This document shows positions 44,418-52,389 of a stretch of DNA of 64,000 nt, one piece after another. This stretch comes from Rhodovulum adriaticum. GTDB taxonomy: Bacteria; Pseudomonadota; Alphaproteobacteria; Rhodobacterales; Rhodobacteraceae. A program made the translations under genes and the position numbers. The notes beneath the pieces were generated by a model. That model made no database searches and was not told the origin of the DNA. It was given only the letters and a program-made list of their open reading frames with translations. The stretch's first letter is position 1. Each line of letters starts with the position of its first letter. The stretch covers positions 27,962 to 91,961 of the forward strand of contig NZ_SLXL01000012.1 in assembly GCF_004345735.1 (NCBI RefSeq). Direction: 5' to 3'.

Positions 44418-45461
44418 TCAAAACGGCATCGGATGCGCCTTGTGCAGCGCGGCGATATCGGCCAGCACAGCATCGGACAGCGTCAGATCCGCCGCGCCCA
44501 GGACGGTGTCCAGCTGCGCGGTAGAGGTCGCCCCGATGATCGGCACCACCGGGAAGGGCCGCTGCGCGACGAAAGCGATCGCCATCTGCACCGGGTCCAG
44601 GCCATGTTCGTTGGCAACCCCAAGATAGCCCGAGATCGCCTCCCACACACGGGGGGTGATGCGCCCGCCCAGATCGGCCACGCGCGACCGGCGCGTGCCC
44701 TCGGGCGTGACATCGCCTGCGTATTTGCCCGACAACAGACCGGCGGCCAGCGGCGTATAGGCCAGCAGCGTGACATCCTCGTTCACGCCCAGTTCCGCGA
44801 GGTCGGTGTCATACAGACGGCAGAGCAGCGAGTATTCGTTCTGGATCGACTGGGCGCGCGGCAGGTTCCGTTCCTCGGCCAGGCGCAGCCATTGGGCGGT
44901 GCCCCAGGCGGTTTCGTTGGACAGGCCGAAATGGCGGATCTTGCCCTCTTTCACCAGCGCGTCCAGCGTTTCCAGGCATTCGACCATATGCGCCAGCGTT
45001 TCATCCCGGTTCTGGGCAGAGGCGTCGTAATTCCAGTTCTGACGGAAATGATACGACCCGCGATTGGGCCAGTGGAACTGGTAGAGGTCAATGTAATCGG
45101 TCTTCAGCCGCCGCAGCGATCCCTCGACCGCGTCGCGGATCGTGTCGGGGTGAATGCCGCGCCCCTCGCGCACGAAACCGCCGTTGTCACCAGAGATCTT
45201 GGTGGCCAGGATCCATTCGTCCCGGCGGCCGGTCCTGGCGAACCACTCGCCGATGATCTCTTCGGTGCGGCCCACGGTTTCGGCCCTGACGGGGGCGACG
45301 GGGTACATCTCGGCGGTATCCATGAAATCGACGCCGCGGTCCCGCGCCATGTCGATCTGGGCGTGGCCCTCTTCCATCGTGTTCTGGCTGCCCCAGGTCA
45401 TGGTGCCCAGGCACAGCGCCGATACTTCGAGGCCGGTGCGGCCCAGCGTGACTTTCCGCAT
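44418..45461 (-). CDS. Aldo/keto reductase, Tas-like
   Basis: 347 residues (E. coli Tas 346). Begins MRKVTLGRTGLEVSALCLGTMTWG; catalytic residues are seen in DFMDTAEMYPV (Asp, Tyr), ILATKISG (Lys) and LYQFHWPN (His). NADPH-dependent reductase of unknown substrate. Start 45461 has the family N-terminus; a longer frame upstream does not. The 154 bases between it and the carnitine dehydrogenase hold only a 13-codon open frame. Confidence 0.92.
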   Translation of the reverse strand: MRKVTLGRTGLEVSALCLGTMTWGSQNTMEEGHAQIDMARDRGVDFMDTAEMYPVAPVRAETVGRTEEIIGEWFARTGRRDEWILATKISGDNGGFVREGRGIHPDTIRDAVEGSLRRLKTDYIDLYQFHWPNRGSYHFRQNWNYDASAQNRDETLAHMVECLETLDALVKEGKIRHFGLSNETAWGTAQWLRLAEERNLPRAQSIQNEYSLLCRLYDTDLAELGVNEDVTLLAYTPLAAGLLSGKYAGDVTPEGTRRSRVADLGGRITPRVWEAISGYLGVANEHGLDPVQMAIAFVAQRPFPVVPIIGATSTAQLDTVLGAADLTLSDAVLADIAALHKAHPMPF

Positions 45462-45585
45462 GGTGTTTCCCTGATGTCTTGGTTCCGGGGCAGACTTATC
45501 GGCTGAGGCGCGTGGGACAACCCCCCGGACAGCGAAAGCCGTCATGCGAAACCGATCCGCCGCGTGGGCGGCATCGATGAATTGA

Positions 45586-45600
45586 GAACATTTGCAGAAC
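45586..45600 (+). promoter_or_regulatory. LexA (SOS) box of the ImuA-like gene
   Basis: GAAC-ATTTGCA-GAAC is an exact alphaproteobacterial LexA box (direct repeat GAAC-N7-GAAC). It lies between a possible -35 (TTGAGA, 45582-45587) and a weak -10 (TACCCT, 45605-45610), and ends 16 bases before ATG 45617. Confidence 0.8.
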
Positions 45601-45616
45601 ATTTTACCCTGTGGCC

Positions 45617-46228
45617 ATGACCGCCCCGATTCTGAACCGCGCCCCCTACCGCGACCGCCCGGCCCTGCCCCTGCTGGACGGGATCGCGCTGCCGCTGGCC
45701 CGCACGCATGAATTCTGCGGCCCCGCACGGCACATGCTGGCGCTGCTGGCCGCGCGCGCCCTGTCCGGGCCGGTGATCTGGATCGCACCCGCCTGGGGCA
45801 GCGGACAGCTTTACCCCGATGCGGTGGCCGCATGGGTGGCGCCGGGACGGCTGATCTGCGTCACGCCCCGGCAAACCGCGGATTTGCTGTGGTGCATGGA
45901 AGAGGCGCTGCGCAGCGGGGCGTTGCCGCTGGTGGTGGCCGACCTGCCCTGCCCGCCCGCGCTGACGCCGGTGCGCCGGCTGCACCTGGCCGCCGAGGCC
46001 GGGGCCGGCACGGGCCGGGCGGCGCCGCTGGGCCTGATCCTGACGCCCGGCGCGGGGGGTGCGGCGGGGGTGGAAAGCCGCTGGCACATGGCCCCGCGCC
46101 ATACCCGCGGCACGACCGAATGGCACCTGGAACGCCGCCGCGCCCGGATGGCCCCGCCGCGTGCATGGACCCTGCGGGCCGAGGGGCGGCAGCTGGCCCT
46201 GCACCCGACAGCGCGGCACCCCGCCTGA
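45617..46228 (+). CDS. ImuA-like (RecA/SulA-type fold) SOS protein, orphan
   Basis: 203 residues. Matches the ImuA pattern: LLDGIALPLARTHEFCGPARHMLALLAA, GPVIWIAPAWGSGQLYPDAV, LWCMEEALRSGALPLVVAD and RRLHLAAEAG (shown as landmarks). ImuA works with ImuB and DnaE2 in damage-induced mutagenesis, but neither gene is next to it; the downstream gene is an MFS transporter. The LexA box upstream confirms SOS control. The position of the promoter would give an almost leaderless message. A GTG at 45611 in frame is an alternative start. Confidence 0.75.
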   Translation: MTAPILNRAPYRDRPALPLLDGIALPLARTHEFCGPARHMLALLAARALSGPVIWIAPAWGSGQLYPDAVAAWVAPGRLICVTPRQTADLLWCMEEALRSGALPLVVADLPCPPALTPVRRLHLAAEAGAGTGRAAPLGLILTPGAGGAAGVESRWHMAPRHTRGTTEWHLERRRARMAPPRAWTLRAEGRQLALHPTARHPA

Positions 46229-46316
46229 CCGCCGAACCGCCCGAAATCGTCGCGCCGATGTCGCTATTTGTGGTGCCCGGCCCGCGCCATGGCGGTAACA
46301 GCCTGACACGCGCCTG

Positions 46317-47546
46317 ATGATCTCTTTTGCCGCCCTGTTCCTGTCGGTCGTTCTGCTGCAACTCTCCTCTGGGGGTGTGGGGCCGCTGGATGCGTTGTCG
46401 GGGCTGGCCCTGGGCTTTACCACGGCCGAGGTGGGTCTGCTGGGCTCGGCCCATTTCCTGGGCTTCTTTATCGGCTGCTGGTGGGCGCCCCGGTTGATGG
46501 GCACGGTGGGCCATTCCCGCGCCTTTGCCGCCTTTACCGCCACGGGCGCGATGGGACTGCTGGCGCATATGATGGTGGTGGATCCGCTGGCCTGGGCGGT
46601 GATGCGGGTGGCCACGGGGCTGTGCGTGGCGGGCAGCTACACGGTGATCGAGGCCTGGCTGAACGCCCGCCTGACGAACGAGACGCGGGGCCGCGCCATG
46701 GGCAGCTACCGCATCGCCGACATGGGCGCGGCGCTGGCCGCACAGCTGCTGATCGGGGTGCTGCCCCCGGCGGCCTACCTGTCCTACAACCTGCTGGCGT
46801 TGATCTGTATCGCGGCCCTGCTGCCGCTGACCCTGTCCACCCTGCGCCCGCCTGAAACCCCCACCGCGCCGCGCCTGCGGCCCCGGCTGGCGATCACGCG
46901 CTCGCCGCTGGCCGCGGTGGGCGTGGTGGTCGCGGGGCTGTCGGGGGGCGCGTTCCGCATGATCGGCCCCGTCTACGGGCAAGAGGTGGGCCTGCGCACC
47001 GACCAGATCGCGCTGTTCCTGGCGGCCTTCGTGGGCGGCGGCGCGCTGGCGCAATACCCGGTGGGATGGCTGGCCGACCGCTTCGACCGGCGCCGGGTGC
47101 TGATCGGGCTGTCGGTGGCCGCGATGGCGACCTGCGGGATCACCGTGGCGTTGAGCGGGGCGGGCACGACGGCGGTCTTCGTGTCGGCGGTGCTGTTCGG
47201 GGCGGCCAGCTACCCGGTCTACTCGGTCTCTGCCGCCCATGCCCATGACTGGGCCGAAAGCCACGAAAGGGTGGAACTGTCGGCGGCGCTGATGTTCTTT
47301 TTCGCGGTGGGGGCCACGATCTCGCCGCTCTTGGCCTCGGGGCTGATCGACCGTTACGGGCCGGACGCGTTGTTCGCGCTGATCGCAGCCTCTCATGCGG
47401 GGCTGGTGATCTTTGGCATCGCGCGCATGTGGGTCCGCCCGGCCAAGGGACCGCGCACCCGCTATGTCTGGACGCCGCGCACCTCTTTCATCATTGGCCG
47501 CCTGACCAAACCCAGCCGCGAGGCAGATCGGTCAGACAGCCGCTAG
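46317..47546 (+). CDS. Major facilitator superfamily transporter
   Basis: 409 residues with about twelve membrane helices. The MFS loop 2-3 and 8-9 motifs are visible (GWLADRFDRRRVLIG for the second), and GSYTVIEAWLNARLTNETRGRAMG is typical of the YfkF/UMF1-type drug or unknown-substrate branch in this group. It follows the ImuA-like gene by 88 bases and precedes metG by 62. Substrate unknown. Confidence 0.9.
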   Translation: MISFAALFLSVVLLQLSSGGVGPLDALSGLALGFTTAEVGLLGSAHFLGFFIGCWWAPRLMGTVGHSRAFAAFTATGAMGLLAHMMVVDPLAWAVMRVATGLCVAGSYTVIEAWLNARLTNETRGRAMGSYRIADMGAALAAQLLIGVLPPAAYLSYNLLALICIAALLPLTLSTLRPPETPTAPRLRPRLAITRSPLAAVGVVVAGLSGGAFRMIGPVYGQEVGLRTDQIALFLAAFVGGGALAQYPVGWLADRFDRRRVLIGLSVAAMATCGITVALSGAGTTAVFVSAVLFGAASYPVYSVSAAHAHDWAESHERVELSAALMFFFAVGATISPLLASGLIDRYGPDALFALIAASHAGLVIFGIARMWVRPAKGPRTRYVWTPRTSFIIGRLTKPSREADRSDSR

Positions 47547-47608
47547 CCTTCGACCGGACCCTGCGTTAAACGGGGCCAACCCAGGAAACAGGCAGGCAGA
47601 CCCGCAGC

Positions 47609-49327
47609 ATGGCACGTATCCTTATCACCTCGGCGATCCCCTACATCAACGGCATCAAGCATCTGGGCAACCTCGTCGGCAGCCAGTTGCCCGCCGACCT
47701 TTACGCCCGCTACGCGCGGGCGCGGGGGCATGAGGTGATGTTCCTGTGCGCAACCGACGAACACGGCACGCCCGCCGAACTGGCCGCCGCCAAGGCCGGC
47801 AAACCGGTCGAGGATTACTGCGCCGAGATGCATCAGGTGCAGGCCGACCTGGCGCGCGGCTTCCGGCTGTCCTTTGACCATTTCGGGCGGTCATCCAGCC
47901 CGCAGAACCATCGGCTGACACAGTATTTCGCCGGCCGCCTGGCCGAGAACGGCTATATTGAGGAGGTCACGGAACGCCAGGTCTTTTCCAAGGCCGACGA
48001 CCGCTTTTTGCCCGACCGCTATATCGAGGGCACTTGCCCGAACTGCGGCTATGACAAGGCCCGCGGCGACCAGTGCGAGAACTGCACCAAGCAGCTGGAC
48101 CCCACCGACCTGATCGACCCGCGCAGCGCGATTTCAGGCTCCACCGACCTGGAGGTGCGCGAAACCAAGCACCTGTATCTGCGGCAGTCCCTGATGAAGG
48201 GCGAGCTGGAGGAATGGATCGACTCGAAAACCGACTGGCCGGTGCTGACCACCTCCATCGCCAAGAAATGGCTGCATGACGGCGACGGGTTGCAGGATCG
48301 CGGCATCACCCGCGACCTGCATTGGGGCATCCCCGTGAAAAAGGGCGAGGACGACTGGCCGGGGATGGAAGGCAAGGTGTTCTACGTCTGGTTCGACGCC
48401 CCCATCGAATACATCGCCGCGGCCGCCGAATGGGCCGAGGCCAACGGCAAGCCCGAGGCCGACTGGCGCCGCTGGTGGCGCACGGACGAGGGAGCCGATG
48501 ACGTGCGCTATGTCCAGTTCATGGGCAAGGACAACGTCCCCTTCCACACGCTGTCCTTCCCGGCGACGATCATGGGGTCGCGCGATCCGTGGAAGCTGGT
48601 CGATTACATCAAGTCGTTCAACTACCTTAATTATGATGGCGGCCAGTTCTCCACCAGCCAGGGGCGCGGCGTGTTCATGGACCAGGCCCTGGCGATCCTG
48701 CCCGCCGATTACTGGCGCTGGTGGCTCTTGTCCCATGCGCCCGAAACCTCGGACAGCGAATTCACCTGGGAGAATTTCCAGCAAGCCGTGAACAAGGATC
48801 TGGCCGATGTGCTGGGCAATTTCGTGTCCCGCGTCACCAAGTTCTGCCGCTCGAAATTCGGCGAAGAGGTGCCGGCAGGCGGCGCCTGGGGCGCGCGTGA
48901 ACAAGCGGTGATCGACGAGTTGTCCACCCGCCTGGCCGCCTATCAGGCACATATGGAGGCGATCGAGATCCGCAAGGCCGCGGCCGAGTTGCGCGCGATC
49001 TGGGTGGCGGGCAACGAATACCTGCAGGCCGCCGCCCCCTGGGCCGTCTACAAGCAGGATCCCGATGCCGCAGCCGCCATCGTGCGGTTCGCGCTGAACC
49101 TGATCCCGCTTTACGCGACGCTGTCCGCGCCTTTCATTCCCGATGCCAGCGACACGCTGCTGACCGCGATGAAGGCAGAGGACGCTGGCTGGCCCGACGA
49201 CATCGCCGCCGCGCTGGAAACGCTTGCACCCGGCCATGCCTTTGCCGTGCCCGACAACCTGTTCCGCAAGATCGGCGACGACGAACGCGCCGAATGGCAA
49301 GAAGAGTTTGCAGGCGTGCGTCGCTAA
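47609..49327 (+). CDS. metG: Methionine--tRNA ligase
   Basis: 572 residues, the shorter form without the C-terminal tRNA-binding domain of E. coli (677). The HIGH-type motif is HLGN, zinc cysteines are in [17 protein letters not shown], and the KMSKS loop reads FSTSQGRG, a variant common to this MetRS class. It charges initiator and elongator tRNAMet. The downstream sulfotransferase-like gene starts after 40 bases. Confidence 0.97.
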   Translation: MARILITSAIPYINGIKHLGNLVGSQLPADLYARYARARGHEVMFLCATDEHGTPAELAAAKAGKPVEDYCAEMHQVQADLARGFRLSFDHFGRSSSPQNHRLTQYFAGRLAENGYIEEVTERQVFSKADDRFLPDRYIEGTCPNCGYDKARGDQCENCTKQLDPTDLIDPRSAISGSTDLEVRETKHLYLRQSLMKGELEEWIDSKTDWPVLTTSIAKKWLHDGDGLQDRGITRDLHWGIPVKKGEDDWPGMEGKVFYVWFDAPIEYIAAAAEWAEANGKPEADWRRWWRTDEGADDVRYVQFMGKDNVPFHTLSFPATIMGSRDPWKLVDYIKSFNYLNYDGGQFSTSQGRGVFMDQALAILPADYWRWWLLSHAPETSDSEFTWENFQQAVNKDLADVLGNFVSRVTKFCRSKFGEEVPAGGAWGAREQAVIDELSTRLAAYQAHMEAIEIRKAAAELRAIWVAGNEYLQAAAPWAVYKQDPDAAAAIVRFALNLIPLYATLSAPFIPDASDTLLTAMKAEDAGWPDDIAAALETLAPGHAFAVPDNLFRKIGDDERAEWQEEFAGVRR

Positions 49328-49367
49328 CGCCGCAGGCATATCCCTCGCCAGGACGGAGGTCGCGAAC

Positions 49368-50117
49368 ATGGCAAAGAACCGATACCAACGCCGCCTGCGC
49401 CGCAGCCTGATGGCCATGGGTGTCGACATCAAGCTGCGCCGGGTGGCCCGAAACAAGGGCCGCCGCCGCATCCACTTTCTGCATATCGGCAAGACGGCTG
49501 GCACGCAGATGAAACATGTCGCCCAGCAGGTCAACGCGCAGTCCAAGACGGTTACGCTGGTCAAGCACGGGCATGATGTCTTCCTTAAGGACTTGCCCGA
49601 GGACGAAGCCTATTTCTTCTGCATGCGTGATCCGATCAGCCGGTTTCGCTCTGGCTTTTATTCGCGCAAGCGCAAGGGACAGCCCAAGACCTATAACGAG
49701 TGGACGGACTACGAACGCGCGGCCTTCGAAACATTCGAGCACGCCAACGACCTGGCAGAAGCGCTGTTCGCCGAAGACGAAACAGGCCTGCGCGCCTTCG
49801 GCGCAATGAAATCCATGCGGCACACCGCGCAGAACCAGTCCGACTGGTTCTATTGCTGCGGCAACTTCCTACAGGTGCGCCCGCCCGTCTGGGTTCTACG
49901 GCAGGAGAGCTTTGCGCAAGACCTTGAGAAATTCGCAAGCCGCGCGGGGCTGGATGTCGCCTACCATCTGTCAGAGACCCCCGCCCACGCACATCGCAAT
50001 GACTACAGCGCGGTTCCGCCCCTGTCCGAACGGGCGCATGACAATCTGCGGCGGTGGTATGCACAGGATTTCGAATTGATCCGGGCATGCGAGGCATGGC
50101 GCGCGGCCCAGAACTGA
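49368..50117 (+). CDS. Sulfotransferase-family protein
   Basis: 249 residues. The PAPS-binding 5'-PSB loop HIGKTAGTQMK (near residue 44) and the 3'-PB element MRDPISRFRSGF (near residue 88) define a sulfotransferase 2-type fold. A very basic N-terminus (KNRYQRRLRRS) precedes it. ATG 49368 fits the family best. Probably modifies a surface carbohydrate or lipid, but no polysaccharide cluster is present here. The gene seems slightly lower in GC than metG. Confidence 0.82.
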   Translation: MAKNRYQRRLRRSLMAMGVDIKLRRVARNKGRRRIHFLHIGKTAGTQMKHVAQQVNAQSKTVTLVKHGHDVFLKDLPEDEAYFFCMRDPISRFRSGFYSRKRKGQPKTYNEWTDYERAAFETFEHANDLAEALFAEDETGLRAFGAMKSMRHTAQNQSDWFYCCGNFLQVRPPVWVLRQESFAQDLEKFASRAGLDVAYHLSETPAHAHRNDYSAVPPLSERAHDNLRRWYAQDFELIRACEAWRAAQN

Positions 50118-50127
50118 GCAGAGGTCG

Positions 50128-51093
50128 TTAGAGGACCGTCAGCGCACCGGCCAGCCAGGGCACACGCTGCACGGCCGGCGCCACCACCGTTTCGGCCAGC
50201 AGCGCCCGCATCCGGGCGGCGATCCGGGCGGGCATGTCGTCCAGCACCCCGGCGCGCGCGGTCAATGCAATCTGGCGCGACAGCGGCGCCCCGGGCAGCG
50301 GGTGCAGGTCGACCGCCGCGGCAAAGCGCTGCCCGTGCAGCCAGGCCAGCGGCGTCAGGATAGTCCAGCCCGCACCGCCCGCGACCATGGCAAGGATCGC
50401 GTTGTAGCTGTCCAGTTCGAACCGGCCAGCCGGGTTCATGTCCTGCGCCGCCATGTGCGCGGCGATCTGCCGACCCATCTGGTGGCGCTGCGTGTAATGC
50501 AGGAACGGAAACCGCATCAGGTGATCCAGCACGCAGCCCTGCGGACCGACCGCCCCCCTGGGCGCCGCGATCACAAAGGGTTCGGACAAGAGCGGGTGCA
50601 CCTCCATCCACTTGTCGGGCGTGGCCGACTGGGCCGTGACGACGACATCCAGCGCCCGGGCATCCAGCAGGCCCAGCAAACGGTGGCTTGGCCCGGTCTC
50701 CAGCTGAAACTGGCTGCGGGTCAATTCCTCGGCCATGCCGGACAGCAGGCGCGGGGTCACGTCGGTTTCGAAATCCTCGATCATGCCCAGCCGCAGCAAC
50801 GGCAGCGCGGCCAGGTCATGCGCGGCGACCTCGGCCCGGGCCTGCTCGGCCTCGGCCAGAATGGTCCGGGCACGACGCAAGAAGACCTCTCCGGCGGCGG
50901 TTGTCGCAAGCGGTCGCGTGCCCCGGTCGATCAGGGCCGCGCCCAACGCCGCCTCCAACGCGGCCAATTGCTGGGAGAGCGCCGAAACGCTGGCCCCCAA
51001 ACGGCGCGCCGCCGCCGACAGCGTGCCCTCGTCCACGACCGCGACGAAGACCTCAATCCCCCACAAGGTGAACCGGCCCGGCGGCTGGCCCAT
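50128..51093 (-). CDS. LysR-family transcriptional regulator
   Basis: 321 residues. N-terminal winged helix with IEVFVAVVDEGTLSAAARRLGASVSALSQQLAALEAAL, then a LysR substrate-binding domain (GWTILTPLAWL near the end). The target is not known: the neighbouring gene on the same strand is phaR, 30 bases upstream, and the sulfotransferase gene is convergent. Confidence 0.92.
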   Translation of the reverse strand: MGQPPGRFTLWGIEVFVAVVDEGTLSAAARRLGASVSALSQQLAALEAALGAALIDRGTRPLATTAAGEVFLRRARTILAEAEQARAEVAAHDLAALPLLRLGMIEDFETDVTPRLLSGMAEELTRSQFQLETGPSHRLLGLLDARALDVVVTAQSATPDKWMEVHPLLSEPFVIAAPRGAVGPQGCVLDHLMRFPFLHYTQRHQMGRQIAAHMAAQDMNPAGRFELDSYNAILAMVAGGAGWTILTPLAWLHGQRFAAAVDLHPLPGAPLSRQIALTARAGVLDDMPARIAARMRALLAETVVAPAVQRVPWLAGALTVL

Positions 51094-51123
51094 GGCATGC
51101 CCCCCGTGACCGCTGCGTTGGCG

Positions 51124-51669
51124 TTAGCCGTTCATCCGCGACAGTTTGTCCTGCAACTCGGCAAGCTGGCGCTTTATCTCGTTCAGGTCGTCCCCGCCCC
51201 CCTCGCCATCCGGGCCGGTACCGGCGCCGCCGGTCCATCCGCCGGTCATCGCTTTCAGAAAGGCCTCTTGCTGCGCGCGCATCGCCTCGAAGCCGGGCAT
51301 GGCCGCCATCGGGTTCATGGCGTTCATGTTCTCCATCATCTTCGACTGGCCCTCGCGCAACATCTCGAAGCTGGAGGCCAGGAATTGCGGCACGACACTT
51401 TGCGCAGAGGTAGTGTAGCTGCGCACCAGATCGGTCAAGACATTGATCGGAAGAACGTTTTCGCCCTTGCTTTCATGCTCGGCAATGATCTGCAGCAGGT
51501 ATTGGCGGGTCAGGTCATCCCCGCTTTTCAGATCGACGATCTGCACCTCGCGGCCCTCGCGAATGACGCGGGCGATATCCTCCAGCGTCACGTAATCGCT
51601 GGTTTCAGTATTGTAGAGACGGCGACTTGCGTAGCGCTTGATCAGCAAAGGCTGTTTCGCGTCGGTCAC
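51124..51669 (-). CDS. phaR: Polyhydroxyalkanoate synthesis repressor PhaR
   Basis: 181 residues from GTG 51669, which has GGAGGAGGA in front. PHB/PHA accumulation regulator domains: LLIKRYASRRLYNTETSDYVTLEDIA (DNA- and PHB-binding), then SVVPQFLASSFEMLREGQSKMMENMNAMN. C-terminal Gly-rich and short coiled segments. It represses phaP until free PHB granules titrate it. Last of the minus-strand set phaC-phaP-phaR. Confidence 0.95.
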   Translation of the reverse strand: MTDAKQPLLIKRYASRRLYNTETSDYVTLEDIARVIREGREVQIVDLKSGDDLTRQYLLQIIAEHESKGENVLPINVLTDLVRSYTTSAQSVVPQFLASSFEMLREGQSKMMENMNAMNPMAAMPGFEAMRAQQEAFLKAMTGGWTGGAGTGPDGEGGGDDLNEIKRQLAELQDKLSRMNG

Positions 51670-51733
51670 GGGTACGTCCTCCTCCTCGCAATGCCGCGTG
51701 TGCAGCACATCGTAAGGTAGACGCTGCGGAAGC

Positions 51734-51765
51734 AAAAAAAAAGGGCAGGCGCATGGCGCCTGCCC
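51734..51765 (-). terminator. Terminator of phaP
   Basis: 10-bp stem GGGCAGGCGC / GCGCCTGCCC with a 3-base loop; on the minus strand it is followed by nine Ts. It separates phaP from phaR. Confidence 0.9.
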
Positions 51766-51820
51766 GGGAAACCCGTCGACAGGGAGGAGGAGTCGCGGGA
51801 AATCCTTGAAACCGGACCGA

Positions 51821-52264
51821 TCAGGCGGTGGTGGCCTTCTTGGCGGCTTTCGTCGCTTCGGCGGTGGCCTTCTTCACCGCGGCGGTCGCGTCTTCCGAGA
51901 AGTCCTTGCCGGCGGCCAGCATCAGCTCGACGGTTTCCATCTGGACCTTCTTGGCGACCTCGGCGAAGGCGGCCATGTTCTCGGCGGCGGCTTCGGCGCT
52001 GGCCGAGGCGAAATCGGTCATCGCTTTGGTGTAATCGGTGGGCTCGTCCTTGACGGTGGTCATGGCGCCCATCTGGGACAGGGTGTCCTTGGTCCACTTG
52101 GACGAGATCTCGGTCGATTTTTCAGCGGCTTCCAGGGCCACTTTCGACATCTTCTCGGCCAGGGCGGCCTGGGTCTTGAACGCGTCCTGCATGGCCTTGG
52201 GGTCCATGGAGAAGGACGACATCATGTCTTGCATCATCTTGGTGAAATCTTGCGCGTCAGCCAT
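51821..52264 (-). CDS. phaP: Phasin, PHA granule-associated protein
   Basis: 147 residues, Ala/Lys/Met-rich and almost entirely helical (MADAQDFTKMMQDMMSSFSMDP..., ending AKKATTA). Matches phasin family 2-type proteins that coat polyhydroxybutyrate granules. A strong ribosome site (GGAGAG) and a promoter bracketed by PhaR operators indicate high, PHB-dependent expression. Followed by a strong terminator. Confidence 0.92.
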   Translation of the reverse strand: MADAQDFTKMMQDMMSSFSMDPKAMQDAFKTQAALAEKMSKVALEAAEKSTEISSKWTKDTLSQMGAMTTVKDEPTDYTKAMTDFASASAEAAAENMAAFAEVAKKVQMETVELMLAAGKDFSEDATAAVKKATAEATKAAKKATTA

Positions 52265-52317
52265 TGTAACTCTCCTTCGTGGCGGGCGGGCACCCCGCCG
52301 TTTTTGATCCTGAGAAG

Positions 52318-52346
52318 AAGATACATGCTGCAGCGCAGCATTTCAA
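52318..52346 (-). promoter_or_regulatory. phaP promoter
   Basis: On the minus strand: TTGAAA (52341-52346), a 17-base spacer and TATCTT (52318-52323). The spacer holds a PhaR-type operator. Confidence 0.65.
52328..52338. promoter_or_regulatory. PhaR operator 1
   Basis: CTGC-AGC-GCAG, an exact CTGC-N3-GCAG site as bound by PhaR in Rhodobacter, placed between -35 and -10 of the phaP promoter. The extended palindrome is TGCTGCAGCGCAGCA. Confidence 0.75.
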
Positions 52347-52355
52347 GGTTTTTTG

Positions 52356-52366
52356 CTGCAGCGCAG
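52356..52366. promoter_or_regulatory. PhaR operator 2
   Basis: A second exact CTGC-AGC-GCAG, within the identical 15-base palindrome, 28 bases from the first (centre to centre) and just upstream of the phaP -35. Confidence 0.75.
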
Positions 52367-52389
52367 CATATTTCGCGCAACCCCTTGCC

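Noticed and set aside
45462..45833. N-terminal extension of the aldo/keto reductase up to 45833
   Set aside because: The extension would run antisense through the LexA box and the ImuA-like gene and has no family similarity; the Tas-like N-terminus begins at 45461.
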